In this document: positions 1 through 5,769 of the stretch, in pieces
How the letters are laid out: the number at the start of each line of letters is the position of its first letter
Numbering within the stretch: the first letter of the stretch is position 1
DNA from: Gemmatimonadota bacterium
GTDB taxonomy: Bacteria; Gemmatimonadota; Gemmatimonadetes; Longimicrobiales; Gaopeijiaceae
Reading direction: 5' to 3'
DNA: 9,323 bases
NCBI GenBank assembly: GCA_026713345.1
Contig: JAPOOQ010000411.1
Coordinates: 1-9,323 of the forward strand
Program-made: the position numbers and the translations under genes
The notes under the pieces: generated by a model
What the model saw: only the letters and a program-made list of their open reading frames with translations
Told to the model about the DNA's origin: nothing
Databases searched by the model: none

Positions 1-2
1 GC

Positions 3-1304
3 CAACGGCACCGCCTCCGCATCCTGCTGGAACGCACCGTGCGGCTGGGTGCGCTGGCACTCATCGCGCTCCTCATCGGCCACGCCCTCTACGCACTTCG
101 CGCTCGCCCCTCGTTGCGGGCCGAGGGCCTCGAGGTCGGCGACGCGCTGGCCCGGTGGAGCACCAATGTCAGCCCGCGGCGCATCCACGTATCGCTCGAC
201 TCGGTCCCGGCGCCGGCCGTGCGCGACTGGATCGCGGCCTTCCCCGGGGCGGGCACGGAGGCGGGCTGGGACGGCGAGACCCCGGCGCCCAGCGCGGTCA
301 GCGTGGAGCCGGTCGCGGATCCGCGAAAGCCGTCCCGGGTCTGGGTGGCGACCCCGCCCGACGCGCGGGTCGTGCTGAGCGACGAACTCGGCACCGTCGA
401 CAGCGCGTCGGTGGACGGCCACGGCGCGGTCTTCGTCCTCCCACGGCTGGAGGGCCGGATCCGCGCAACGCTCGACGGACAGGGACTCGCCACCAACGAC
501 CTGCGCGACTCCGTCTCGATCAGGTCGGCACTGGTCGTGGGAGTGGCCGGATGGGAAGGGAAGTTCATCGCCGCGGCGCTCGAGGAGCACGGCTGGGAGG
601 TCGAAGCCCGCTTCGCCGTGGCCCCCAGCGGGGATGTGGAACAAGGATCCGGGCAGATCCGTCTCGACACGGCGCGCTACTCCTTCGTGGTGGCGATGGA
701 TTCGGTGATCAGGCGCTACGCCGACCAGCTGCCACGGTACGTGAGGCAGGGTGGCGGGCTCATCGTCGTGGGAGAAGCGTCCTCGGTACCCGGACTCGGA
801 TCGCTCCTGCCCGCTCGCTGGGGAATCCCGTCCCGTCCCGTCGATTTCCGTCCCGAAACCGCCGACGATCCCCGCAGATCCCTCGCTTTCGGCGACCTCT
901 ACAACCTCAAGCGCGGCGCGTTGGCGCTGGAGATGCGCGACGACGACGTCGCCATAGCCGGATGGCGCTTCGGAGACGGCCGCGTCATCCAGATCGGCTA
1001 CCTCGACACCTGGCGCTGGCGAATGGCCGGCCTGGACGACGACGCGGTGGAGAGCCACCGCCTGTGGTGGGCTGCGCTGGCCAGCGGCGTGGCCCATGCA
1101 CCTCGCTTCGATCGCTCCGTGACCGACGAGGTGGAGCCCACGCCGCGCGCCACCCTGATCGAGACGATCGGCGCGCCCGCACCCGCCGAACTCGAACTCG
1201 CGAGCATCCTGGACGACCCGCGGCTGCTGCCGTGGGTGTTCGGCGCGCTACTGGGCCTGCTGTTCCTGGAGTGGTTGTCGAGGAGGCTGCGGGGAGCCGG
1301 GTAG
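3..1304 (+). CDS. BatA-like membrane protein with GATase-like region, 5' end cut by window
   Basis: The frame is open to the left edge, and the only in-window start (GTG at 39) has no convincing ribosome binding site, so I read this as the C-terminal part of a longer protein. Counting from the GTG, residues 3-20 form a membrane helix. A mixed region follows to about 160, then a class I glutamine-amidotransferase-like alpha/beta region starting at SALVVGVAGW (163-172), with RYVRQGGGLIVVGE (233-246). RVIQIGYLDTWRWRMAG (315-331) is followed by ESHRLWWAAL. A second membrane helix spans about 397-414, then basic residues. Known of the family: BatA-type proteins have N-terminal helices and a large exported domain between anchors. 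Inference: the bulk lies outside the cytoplasmic membrane. No catalytic Cys-His pair is visible, so it is probably a structural or binding protein rather than an amidotransferase. The family is fairly sure; the function is unknown. Confidence 0.75.
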   Translation, partial: QRHRLRILLERTVRLGALALIALLIGHALYALRARPSLRAEGLEVGDALARWSTNVSPRRIHVSLDSVPAPAVRDWIAAFPGAGTEAGWDGETPAPSAVSVEPVADPRKPSRVWVATPPDARVVLSDELGTVDSASVDGHGAVFVLPRLEGRIRATLDGQGLATNDLRDSVSIRSALVVGVAGWEGKFIAAALEEHGWEVEARFAVAPSGDVEQGSGQIRLDTARYSFVVAMDSVIRRYADQLPRYVRQGGGLIVVGEASSVPGLGSLLPARWGIPSRPVDFRPETADDPRRSLAFGDLYNLKRGALALEMRDDDVAIAGWRFGDGRVIQIGYLDTWRWRMAGLDDDAVESHRLWWAALASGVAHAPRFDRSVTDEVEPTPRATLIETIGAPAPAELELASILDDPRLLPWVFGALLGLLFLEWLSRRLRGAG

Positions 1305-1328
1305 CAGGTCACCGGGCCCCGGGCTCCC
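1292..1328 (+). terminator. GC-rich hairpin over the stop codon, possible terminator
   Basis: GGGAGCC (1292-1298) pairs perfectly with GGCTCCC (1322-1328), and the stem can be extended inward by GGG/CCC with one bulge. It spans the TAG stop of the first gene. No T-tract follows, so it is not a classic intrinsic terminator; it could be an RNA 3'-end stem or chance in GC-rich DNA. Confidence 0.3.
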
Positions 1329-1345
1329 GCCCCCGTCAAAACACT

Positions 1346-1374
1346 TTGCCCGATGGATACGTCCGGGTTAGGTT
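1346..1374 (+). promoter_or_regulatory. possible sigma70-type promoter for the first four-TM gene
   Basis: TTGCCC (1346-1351) and TAGGTT (1369-1374) are separated by exactly 17 bp, which is right for a housekeeping promoter, but the -10 match is only 3 of 6. It would give a leader of about 30 nt before the ribosome binding site at 1399-1406. Weak on sequence alone; position and spacing are the argument. Confidence 0.3.
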
Positions 1375-1412
1375 CCCGCAAGGTCACGATCGTTTTCCGG
1401 GAGGTGCAACGC

Positions 1413-2078
1413 TTGACCGACCTGCCCACGAGAATCCCCGAATCCCAGGTCTCCCTGGTCCTGCAGCGAGCGGCAGAGATCGACGCCGCGGGCGGCTCGC
1501 TGAGCATCGAGGAACTGCGCCGCATCGCGGTCGAGGCGGGGATCGGTGAAGAGGCGACCGATGATGCGCTCCGGGAGCTGTTCGGCCAGGGTTCCGGCCT
1601 TCAGCCAGCCATGGCGGGCTCTGCCGGGATCCCGACGAGCGTCGCTACCCACCCATCGCCCGGACGTATCGTGGCAGGCGGTGCGGTAGGGTTGGCCACG
1701 GGATTCCTGATCGGACTTGGCAATATCCTGACACCGCTAACTTCGCCGAACCTGCTGGGTTTGGGCGCTTTCTGCGGAACGATCGGCTACCTCTTGTGGC
1801 GCGCCATCCAGAGCATGCAACAGAAGGACCAGCTCGGTTTCCAGATGCAGAACCTCGCACTCTGGTTCGGAACAGCAGTGGGCCTCGCCTTCACCTTCCC
1901 GATTCTGGGCGACGACGCAATCGGCATGGCGGTGTTCATTTGGCTGATTGCCGCAGTCGTCGGCGGATTGATCATCAAGTTCGGGCCACGGGAAGAGGAG
2001 TCGGAGCAGGAACAGCGAGGCCGGAAGCCCGTCTCCGTTCTCTCCCCCGCTCCGGCGGACAAGCGTCCCGGGCCGTAG
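1413..2078 (+). CDS. four-TM membrane protein with N-terminal helical module (paralogue 1)
   Basis: I start at TTG 1413 because GGGAGGTG (1399-1406) lies 6-8 nt upstream and because the paralogue at 4119 then begins identically (TDLPTR); an ATG at 1353 would add 20 unsupported residues. The 221-aa product has a soluble helical module at residues 11-56 (QVSLVLQRAAEIDAAGGSL, then SIEELRRIAVEAGIGEEAT). A Gly/Pro/Ser linker follows, then four predicted membrane helices near 86-106, 113-132, 147-166 and 169-189. Between helices 2 and 3 is QLGFQMQNLALWFGTAVG. It ends with a charged tail FGPREEESEQEQ and a Pro-rich C-terminus longer than in the paralogue. I do not recognise a named family. The module resembles short 'IAxEAGIxxEAxxxAL' helical segments that precede membrane domains in this kind of genome. 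Inference: an inner-membrane protein with a cytosolic N-terminal protein-interaction module. Confidence 0.8.
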   Translation: MTDLPTRIPESQVSLVLQRAAEIDAAGGSLSIEELRRIAVEAGIGEEATDDALRELFGQGSGLQPAMAGSAGIPTSVATHPSPGRIVAGGAVGLATGFLIGLGNILTPLTSPNLLGLGAFCGTIGYLLWRAIQSMQQKDQLGFQMQNLALWFGTAVGLAFTFPILGDDAIGMAVFIWLIAAVVGGLIIKFGPREEESEQEQRGRKPVSVLSPAPADKRPGP

Positions 2079-2360
2079 CTACTCCGTCAGCTCACCCCCG
2101 CTCCCGGAGCCTCCCCGGCCGATCAGACGCTCGGTGAAGTCCTGCCTCTCCTCGATGAGTGACAGCCGCTCGTTCATCGTGTCCAGCGATTGGTGAAGGC
2201 GGCGCACGTCATCGGACGGCTGCTGCGTTTTCTCCCTGGCCATCGCCTCCAACAACACCCCGAGGCGCTTGGCGATCGGGCGCAGCACCAGCACGCCTCC
2301 GGTCGTGAGGACTATGGTCATCGGGATCAGCAGGCCTGCGAGTGCATTCAGATCTCCCAT
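2079..2360 (-). CDS. small membrane-anchored coiled-coil protein
   Basis: This 93-aa protein starts at ATG 2360, with AGGAG six nt upstream on the minus strand. Residues 5-27 form one membrane helix (LNALAGLLIPMTIVL, then TTGGVLVL). RPIAKRLGVLLEAMAREK follows, then a heptad-rich amphipathic helix at about 48-80 (VRRLHQSLDTMNERLSLIE, ERQDFTERLI), and a flexible Gly/Ser tail. The layout of one TM plus a coiled coil is like that of PspB-type small envelope proteins, but I cannot assign it to PspB. It is convergent with the four-TM gene and the two stop codons abut exactly. It is codirectional with the two exported paralogues, 113 bp downstream of the nearer one, so it may be in the same transcript. 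Function unknown; likely an oligomerising membrane adaptor (inference). Confidence 0.8.
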   Translation of the reverse strand: MGDLNALAGLLIPMTIVLTTGGVLVLRPIAKRLGVLLEAMAREKTQQPSDDVRRLHQSLDTMNERLSLIEERQDFTERLIGRGGSGSGGELTE

Positions 2361-2473
2361 CCGCTACTCCTGGTGGTGTGTGGCAGCTAACCGGTCCGTA
2401 CGGGGAATAGTCAGAGGGGGTTCCAGGAGATAACAAAGGTGTGCCAGTGCTGCCGGCGTTTGTGAGGTTCGGG

Positions 2474-3196
2474 CTATGAGCCGCCCGGTCCTGTTGCGGT
2501 GCTGTTTCGCGACTGCGGGCAGACCGGCTGCCGCTCCTGCAATGCAGTCCCGGTGTCGGCAGCCTTCCCCATCCACCCCTCCGGCACGGTCCCCACAAAC
2601 ACCAGGCACGCGGAGGCCAGACCCTTCTCCGGGGGTTCCGGGTACCCATCCCAACCCCCCGTCATGCCCACCCGAGCCGCCCAGCCCTCGCCGGTCACGA
2701 CGAGCTCAAGCCCAAAGTACGAGGGCAGGCCGTGCCCGGAGAGGCCGCCGAAGCCGGCGAGTTCCCCAACGCTGGACGCATACCCCCCCTGTTCCTCCCA
2801 ATGCCGGTCCTGCGCGGCTACAATCGCCTCGAGCGCGCCAATCTGGCCCTGCTCATGACGCTCACTGCCCTCCCGGGTAAGCGCGTAAACGGCTCCTGCG
2901 CTCACCTGAATGCCATAGTGCGCATCGAGCCATCTCCAGCATACGTACGCAACGATATCGATATCAGTTGGGCGCGCCTCGCCGTAGTCGTCGAGATCGA
3001 ATTCCTCCGGGCTAACCTCGATCACTTCGTCGTCGAGAACCACGACCCATTGCAGCATTTCGGGACCGCCACCCGGCCGGCCGGTGCACTTCATCTCGCC
3101 GGCGGAGAGCGCGGGGCCAATCGAGGGCAGTTCACCGGAGGAATGGAGAGCGCCTGGAAAAGCAAGCAGCATGGCAGCGACAGAAAGAGATATCAT
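2474..3196 (-). CDS. exported protein: plug-like segment plus pilin-like C-terminal domain (paralogue 1)
   Basis: The start is ATG 3196, because GGGAGGA lies 4-5 nt upstream, as in its tandem neighbour; the frame stays open further upstream but only across the neighbour's coding region. Of 240 residues, 1-32 are hydrophobic and Ala/Leu-rich, like an export signal without basic N-terminal residues. Residues 48-60 read LQWVVVLDDEVIE. Residues 81-110 (IVAYVCWRWLDAHYG, IQVSAGAVYALTREG) align without gaps to the TonB-receptor plug motif 'IEV.KG....LYG.....GV...T..G'. From 119 the protein resembles type IV pilin C-terminal domains: IGALEAIVAAQDRHW, GGYASSVGELAGF, GEGWAARVG, then C197 and a final ERQPVC (C226). 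Cysteines 37, 86, 197 and 226 are all conserved in the neighbour, suggesting disulfides in the envelope (inference). A 14-residue tail follows the last Cys. Function unknown. Confidence 0.8.
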   Translation of the reverse strand: MISLSVAAMLLAFPGALHSSGELPSIGPALSAGEMKCTGRPGGGPEMLQWVVVLDDEVIEVSPEEFDLDDYGEARPTDIDIVAYVCWRWLDAHYGIQVSAGAVYALTREGSERHEQGQIGALEAIVAAQDRHWEEQGGYASSVGELAGFGGLSGHGLPSYFGLELVVTGEGWAARVGMTGGWDGYPEPPEKGLASACLVFVGTVPEGWMGKAADTGTALQERQPVCPQSRNSTATGPGGS

Positions 3197-3298
3197 CAAG
3201 TCCTCCCTTGGGTTGTCGCAACGGGTCAGCGGCCGCAAGAGAGCAGCAGCAAGACCCGTCCTTGTGAAGCGTCTCAGGAGCAGACCGGCTGCCGCTCC
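2519..3298. repeat. 19-bp direct repeat marking the 3' ends of the tandem paralogues
   Basis: The same 19 bases, GCAGACCGGCTGCCGCTCC, occur at 2519-2537 and 3280-3298. On the minus strand both encode most of the shared ERQPVC end. The coordinates span both copies. This is a remnant of gene duplication kept by coding constraint, or a region of gene conversion, rather than a mobile-element end. Confidence 0.6.
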
Positions 3299-3918
3299 CG
3301 AAGCGCAGGCTGTCCCTCGCGCCTGGCCGACGCCCACCGCTCCGGCACGGCACCCGCAAAGGCCCGGCAGGTGAACCCCGGCCGGTAGTACAGCCCCTGC
3401 GACCAGTCCGCGGCCGGTCCGACGCGAGCCGCCCAGCCTCCGTCCCCGCTCTCCAGAGTGAGTTCGAAGTACTCCGGCAAGTCGTAGTCGGAAAGCGCGA
3501 AGCCCGGCAGCTCCCCGACGCTGGCAGCGTACTCCCCATGCCCATCCCTGTGCCGTTCCTGGGCGGCAATCAGCGCCTCGATGGCGCGGGTGCCGTTCGT
3601 CCGGGTGCGCTCGACATAGTCCTCGGTGTACAGCAGGACCCCGCCTTGCCGAACCCTGGGGCCGTAATACTTCTCCACCCAGTTCCAGCACACGACCTCA
3701 ACCAGCGACAGGCCGGGGATTCCCATGAGAAAGTCGGGATCAACCCTCGACGCCTCCACGACCGAGAATACTGCGTCGTCCAGGATTACGGCGACATTCG
3801 GCATGTCGGCGGCCGCGGCCCTCGAACCGCACTTGAGGACATCGGCAGTCAGCGCGGGCGTGCCCAGCGGCAGCCAACCGGCGGATGCCAGGAGTGTTGT
3901 GGCCATCAGAGTCGACAT
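3274..3918 (-). CDS. exported protein: plug-like segment plus pilin-like C-terminal domain (paralogue 2)
   Basis: The start is ATG 3918, preceded by GGGGAGGA with 4-5 nt spacing; the in-frame ATG at 3936 would put this site inside the gene. The 214-aa product has a hydrophobic N-terminus (about 1-25), then NVAVILDDAVFSVV (41-54). LVEVVCWNWVEKYYG and PRVRQGGVLLYTEDY (72-101) match the plug consensus 'IEV.KG....LYGSR..NGV.LIT'. Residues 111-165 are pilin-like: RAIEALIAAQERHRDGHG, EYAASVGELPGF, DLPEYFELTLESGDGGWAAR. It then has CRAFAGAVPERW (C184) and a terminal ERQPVC (C213). Cys 30, 77, 184 and 213 all have counterparts in the downstream copy, 77 bp away and probably cotranscribed. Known of pilins: a C-terminal disulfide loop is common. 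Missing here is the N-terminal pilin prepilin site and long helix, so this is not itself a pilin. Probably periplasmic or surface; role unknown. Confidence 0.82.
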   Translation of the reverse strand: MSTLMATTLLASAGWLPLGTPALTADVLKCGSRAAAADMPNVAVILDDAVFSVVEASRVDPDFLMGIPGLSLVEVVCWNWVEKYYGPRVRQGGVLLYTEDYVERTRTNGTRAIEALIAAQERHRDGHGEYAASVGELPGFALSDYDLPEYFELTLESGDGGWAARVGPAADWSQGLYYRPGFTCRAFAGAVPERWASARREGQPALRERQPVCS

Positions 3919-3975
3919 CGAATCCTCCCCGGGCATACCGGCGAACCGGCGATTTGCGGCGCTCTGCGATAAATA

Positions 3976-4007
3976 ATCCTACGACTGGGCGCTAACAGTG
4001 TTACAAT
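3976..4007. promoter_or_regulatory. divergent promoter region with TAACAGTGTTA palindrome
   Basis: TAACAGTGTTA (3993-4003) is a perfect palindrome around a central G. It overlaps a good -10 hexamer for the plus strand, TACAAT (4002-4007), which lacks a recognisable -35. On the minus strand it overlaps TTGTAA (4006 to 4001), with TAGGAT (3981 to 3976) 19 bp downstream as a loose promoter for the gene starting at 3918. The site sits between divergent genes starting at 3918 (-) and 4119 (+). Inference: an operator controlling both directions. Confidence 0.35.
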
Positions 4008-4118
4008 AGCCCGGGCAATGGCGGGTGCGCAAACAGAGCTTCGTCGTTCGCCGGAGACGGCTGGCGTCTCTCAGCGAGGCGCCCGGCCGTGCGATGACCC
4101 CCGGTGACTGGAGGCTCC

Positions 4119-4736
4119 ATGACTGACCTGCCGACGAGACTCACGCCCTCGCAGGTGTCACGCGTCTTGCAGCAGGCGGCGGAAATCGATGCCAGAGGCG
4201 ACTCTCTGACCGTCGATGAACTGCGCCGCATCGCGGATGAGGCAGGAATCGACCCGGAAGCCACCAACCGGGCGCTGCAGCTGGTCCTGGCGGACGAAGA
4301 CCCCGATCCGAAACCCGCGCCGGCGACGTCGCCCGGAGTCCCGGTCAGGAGGGCGCCTTCCCTTTCTCCCGCGCGGATGGCGACGGGCGGCGCGATCGGA
4401 ATCGCCCTGGGTTTCCTTGGCGCTTTCGCCGTGTATCCGGGCCCCGTGTCCCCGGGATTCCCCGCCCTGGGCATCCTGACCGGGTTGGGACTCGTCGGGA
4501 CCGTCGTCTTCCTCGTCGCGCGCACCCTCGACTGCATGCGGAGGCGAGCGCAGCTCGATTTCCAGCTTCAGAACTTCACGCTCTGGTTCGGGACCGCGGT
4601 CGGAGCCATGGTCACCGACCTGTTCACCTTTTCTGACGATGCGATCGGGGCGGTCTTCACTGTCTGGGTCATCACCTCGGTAGTCGGCGGCCTGTTCGTG
4701 AGATTCGGGCCACGCGACGAGGAGGGCGACCCCTGA
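4119..4736 (+). CDS. four-TM membrane protein with N-terminal helical module (paralogue 2)
   Basis: ATG 4119 is preferred over the in-frame GTG at 4104, because GGAGG (4110-4114) lies just upstream and the product then starts MTDLPTR like its paralogue at 1413. Of 205 residues, 11-56 form the helical module (QVSRVLQQAAEIDARGDSL, TVDELRRIADEAGIDPEAT). A Pro-rich linker follows at about 60-84, then four predicted membrane helices near 87-106, 115-135, 152-168 and 174-195. Shared with the paralogue are QLDFQLQNFTLWFGTAVG (145-162), DDAIG, VVGG and FGPRDEE at the end; it lacks the paralogue's Pro-rich extension. The first loop differs most. The leader of about 110 nt contains a small GAGAC/GTCTC hairpin. 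It is convergent with the hydrolase gene, with 18 bp between stops. Unrecognised family; membrane location is well supported, function is not. Confidence 0.82.
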   Translation: MTDLPTRLTPSQVSRVLQQAAEIDARGDSLTVDELRRIADEAGIDPEATNRALQLVLADEDPDPKPAPATSPGVPVRRAPSLSPARMATGGAIGIALGFLGAFAVYPGPVSPGFPALGILTGLGLVGTVVFLVARTLDCMRRRAQLDFQLQNFTLWFGTAVGAMVTDLFTFSDDAIGAVFTVWVITSVVGGLFVRFGPRDEEGDP

Positions 4737-4754
4737 TCGCGGCGTCGTCCGCTG

Positions 4755-5612
4755 CTACCCCCTCCAGATCGGCAGCGTCATGCAGGTCGGCCCGCCCTCG
4801 CAGGGGATGCAGAGCGCGTCCGCGTCGAAGCAGGTGACCTCGCAGCCGGCGTCCCGCATGAGGCGCAGCGTCTTCGGGAACCCGTCCACTGCGATGCATC
4901 GGCGCGGGGCGGTGGCCAGCACGTTCAGGCTCATCCCGCCCGAAGCGTCGAACTCGTCGTCGCCCGCCTCCAGGAACCGGATCCCAAGGGTGCGCATCAG
5001 GTCGAGCAGGGCAACGGGGAGGAGCCGCGGGTAGACCAGCGCGAGATCGCGGTCCAGCGGGCTGACAACCGACAGCAGGTGCAGGCAGGCGGTGCTCCCC
5101 TTCCACACGGGCAGGTCGAACCCGTGTACATGGACCCCGAGGGGGGACAGCAGGTCCCGCAGTTGATCGATGCCCGCCTGGTTCGTCCGGAAGGTGCGCC
5201 CGGCCGCCAGCGTGTTGTCGTCCAGCCAGAGCAGGTCGCCGCCCTCGGCGATGCCCGGCGGTTCGATGGAGCCGATGATCGGCACGTCCAGCCGCTGGTG
5301 GAGCGCTTCGTGCAGCGCGACTTCCGGGCGGCGCAGCGATTTTCCGGGACGGAGCAGGATCGCGCCGCGCGGCGTCATGAAGGAGGGATCGAAGACGAAG
5401 ACCGAATCGGCGAGACCGTCGTCCCGCTGGGGGATCCACTCGATGAGAGCGCCCGAATCGGACACGCATGCGGCGAACCGGTCGTACTGGCGCTTCATCC
5501 GCCCGGCATCGAGCGGCCCCGCGTAGTGCCAGACCACCGGATCGGCCTCGTACGTCGCGCGCCCCGGGCGCCGCATCGCGACGCGCCGCAGTGGGGCCAC
5601 CATGCTCGCCAC
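4755..5612 (-). CDS. dimethylarginine dimethylaminohydrolase / arginine deiminase superfamily hydrolase
   Basis: Enzymes of this superfamily attack the guanidino carbon of (methyl)arginines through a Cys-thiouronium intermediate, usually giving citrulline. Numbering from GTG 5612 (285 aa), the family pattern is present in order: SMVAPLRRVAMRRPG (3-17), VFVFDPSFMTPRGAILLRPG (71-90), RRPEV, EGGDLLWLD (123-131; Glu123, Asp126), GRTFRTN (138-144), catalytic His178 in CLHLL and catalytic Cys277 in GGPTCMTLP. The start is uncertain. GTG 5612 has GGAG 8 nt upstream and ATG 5603 has GGGGTGG, while the frame stays open to GTG 5729 through heptad-like PDRTTDS repeats with no binding site. The conserved part may begin slightly before 5612 (GEFGVASM). 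The C-terminal 50 residues carry six cysteines (239, 257, 261, 268, 271, 277). The substrate (methylarginine, arginine or another guanidine) cannot be told from sequence. It is probably cytosolic; no signal peptide is seen. Confidence 0.88.
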   Translation of the reverse strand: MASMVAPLRRVAMRRPGRATYEADPVVWHYAGPLDAGRMKRQYDRFAACVSDSGALIEWIPQRDDGLADSVFVFDPSFMTPRGAILLRPGKSLRRPEVALHEALHQRLDVPIIGSIEPPGIAEGGDLLWLDDNTLAAGRTFRTNQAGIDQLRDLLSPLGVHVHGFDLPVWKGSTACLHLLSVVSPLDRDLALVYPRLLPVALLDLMRTLGIRFLEAGDDEFDASGGMSLNVLATAPRRCIAVDGFPKTLRLMRDAGCEVTCFDADALCIPCEGGPTCMTLPIWRG

Positions 5613-5637
5613 CCCGAATTCTCCACGTGGGCCGGCC

Positions 5638-5721
5638 GTGCGGTCCGGGGCGTCCGTCGTGCGGTTAGGGCCGTGCGTCGTTCGGTCAGGGCTGTCAGTC
5701 GTGCGGTCAGGCTTGCCGGTC
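5638..5721. repeat. four tandem 21-bp repeats in a divergent gene gap
   Basis: Four consecutive units lie at 5638-5658, 5659-5679, 5680-5700 and 5701-5721. They share a pattern near GTGCGGTCAGGGCTGTCNGT, ending in C, and the first unit is the most diverged. Because 21 is a multiple of three, the array is open in several frames. On the minus strand it would add PDRTTDS-like heptads to the hydrolase; on the plus strand, VVRSGLS-like heptads to the VanZ-like protein. Neither is likely to be a folded domain. Alternatives are a regulatory array spaced at two helical turns, or a simple tandem duplication. Confidence 0.8.
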
Positions 5722-5769
5722 ATTCGCACAGGCTATCGCCACCCGCGGCCTCTTCGCCAACTTTCTCCC

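Noticed and set aside
1353..1412. ATG at 1353 as the start of the first four-TM protein
   Set aside because: It falls within the likely promoter region and adds 20 residues absent from the paralogue; TTG 1413 has a strong binding site.
155..1549. 464-codon plus-strand open frame
   Set aside because: It is a shifted frame over the BatA-like gene, rich in Arg and Gly, running into the next gene without any recognisable domain.
3197..3691. Upstream extension of the exported paralogue that starts at 3196
   Set aside because: The frame is open but overlaps the tandem neighbour's coding sequence, has no family similarity, and the strong binding site sits at 3196.
4018..4106. 29-codon open frame starting ATG 4018 in the leader of the second four-TM gene
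   Set aside because: There is no ribosome binding site before it and the composition is unremarkable. It could be a leader peptide but nothing supports that.
5638..5721. Tandem 21-bp repeats as a CRISPR array
   Set aside because: The units abut with no unique spacers, are imperfect, and no cas genes are present.
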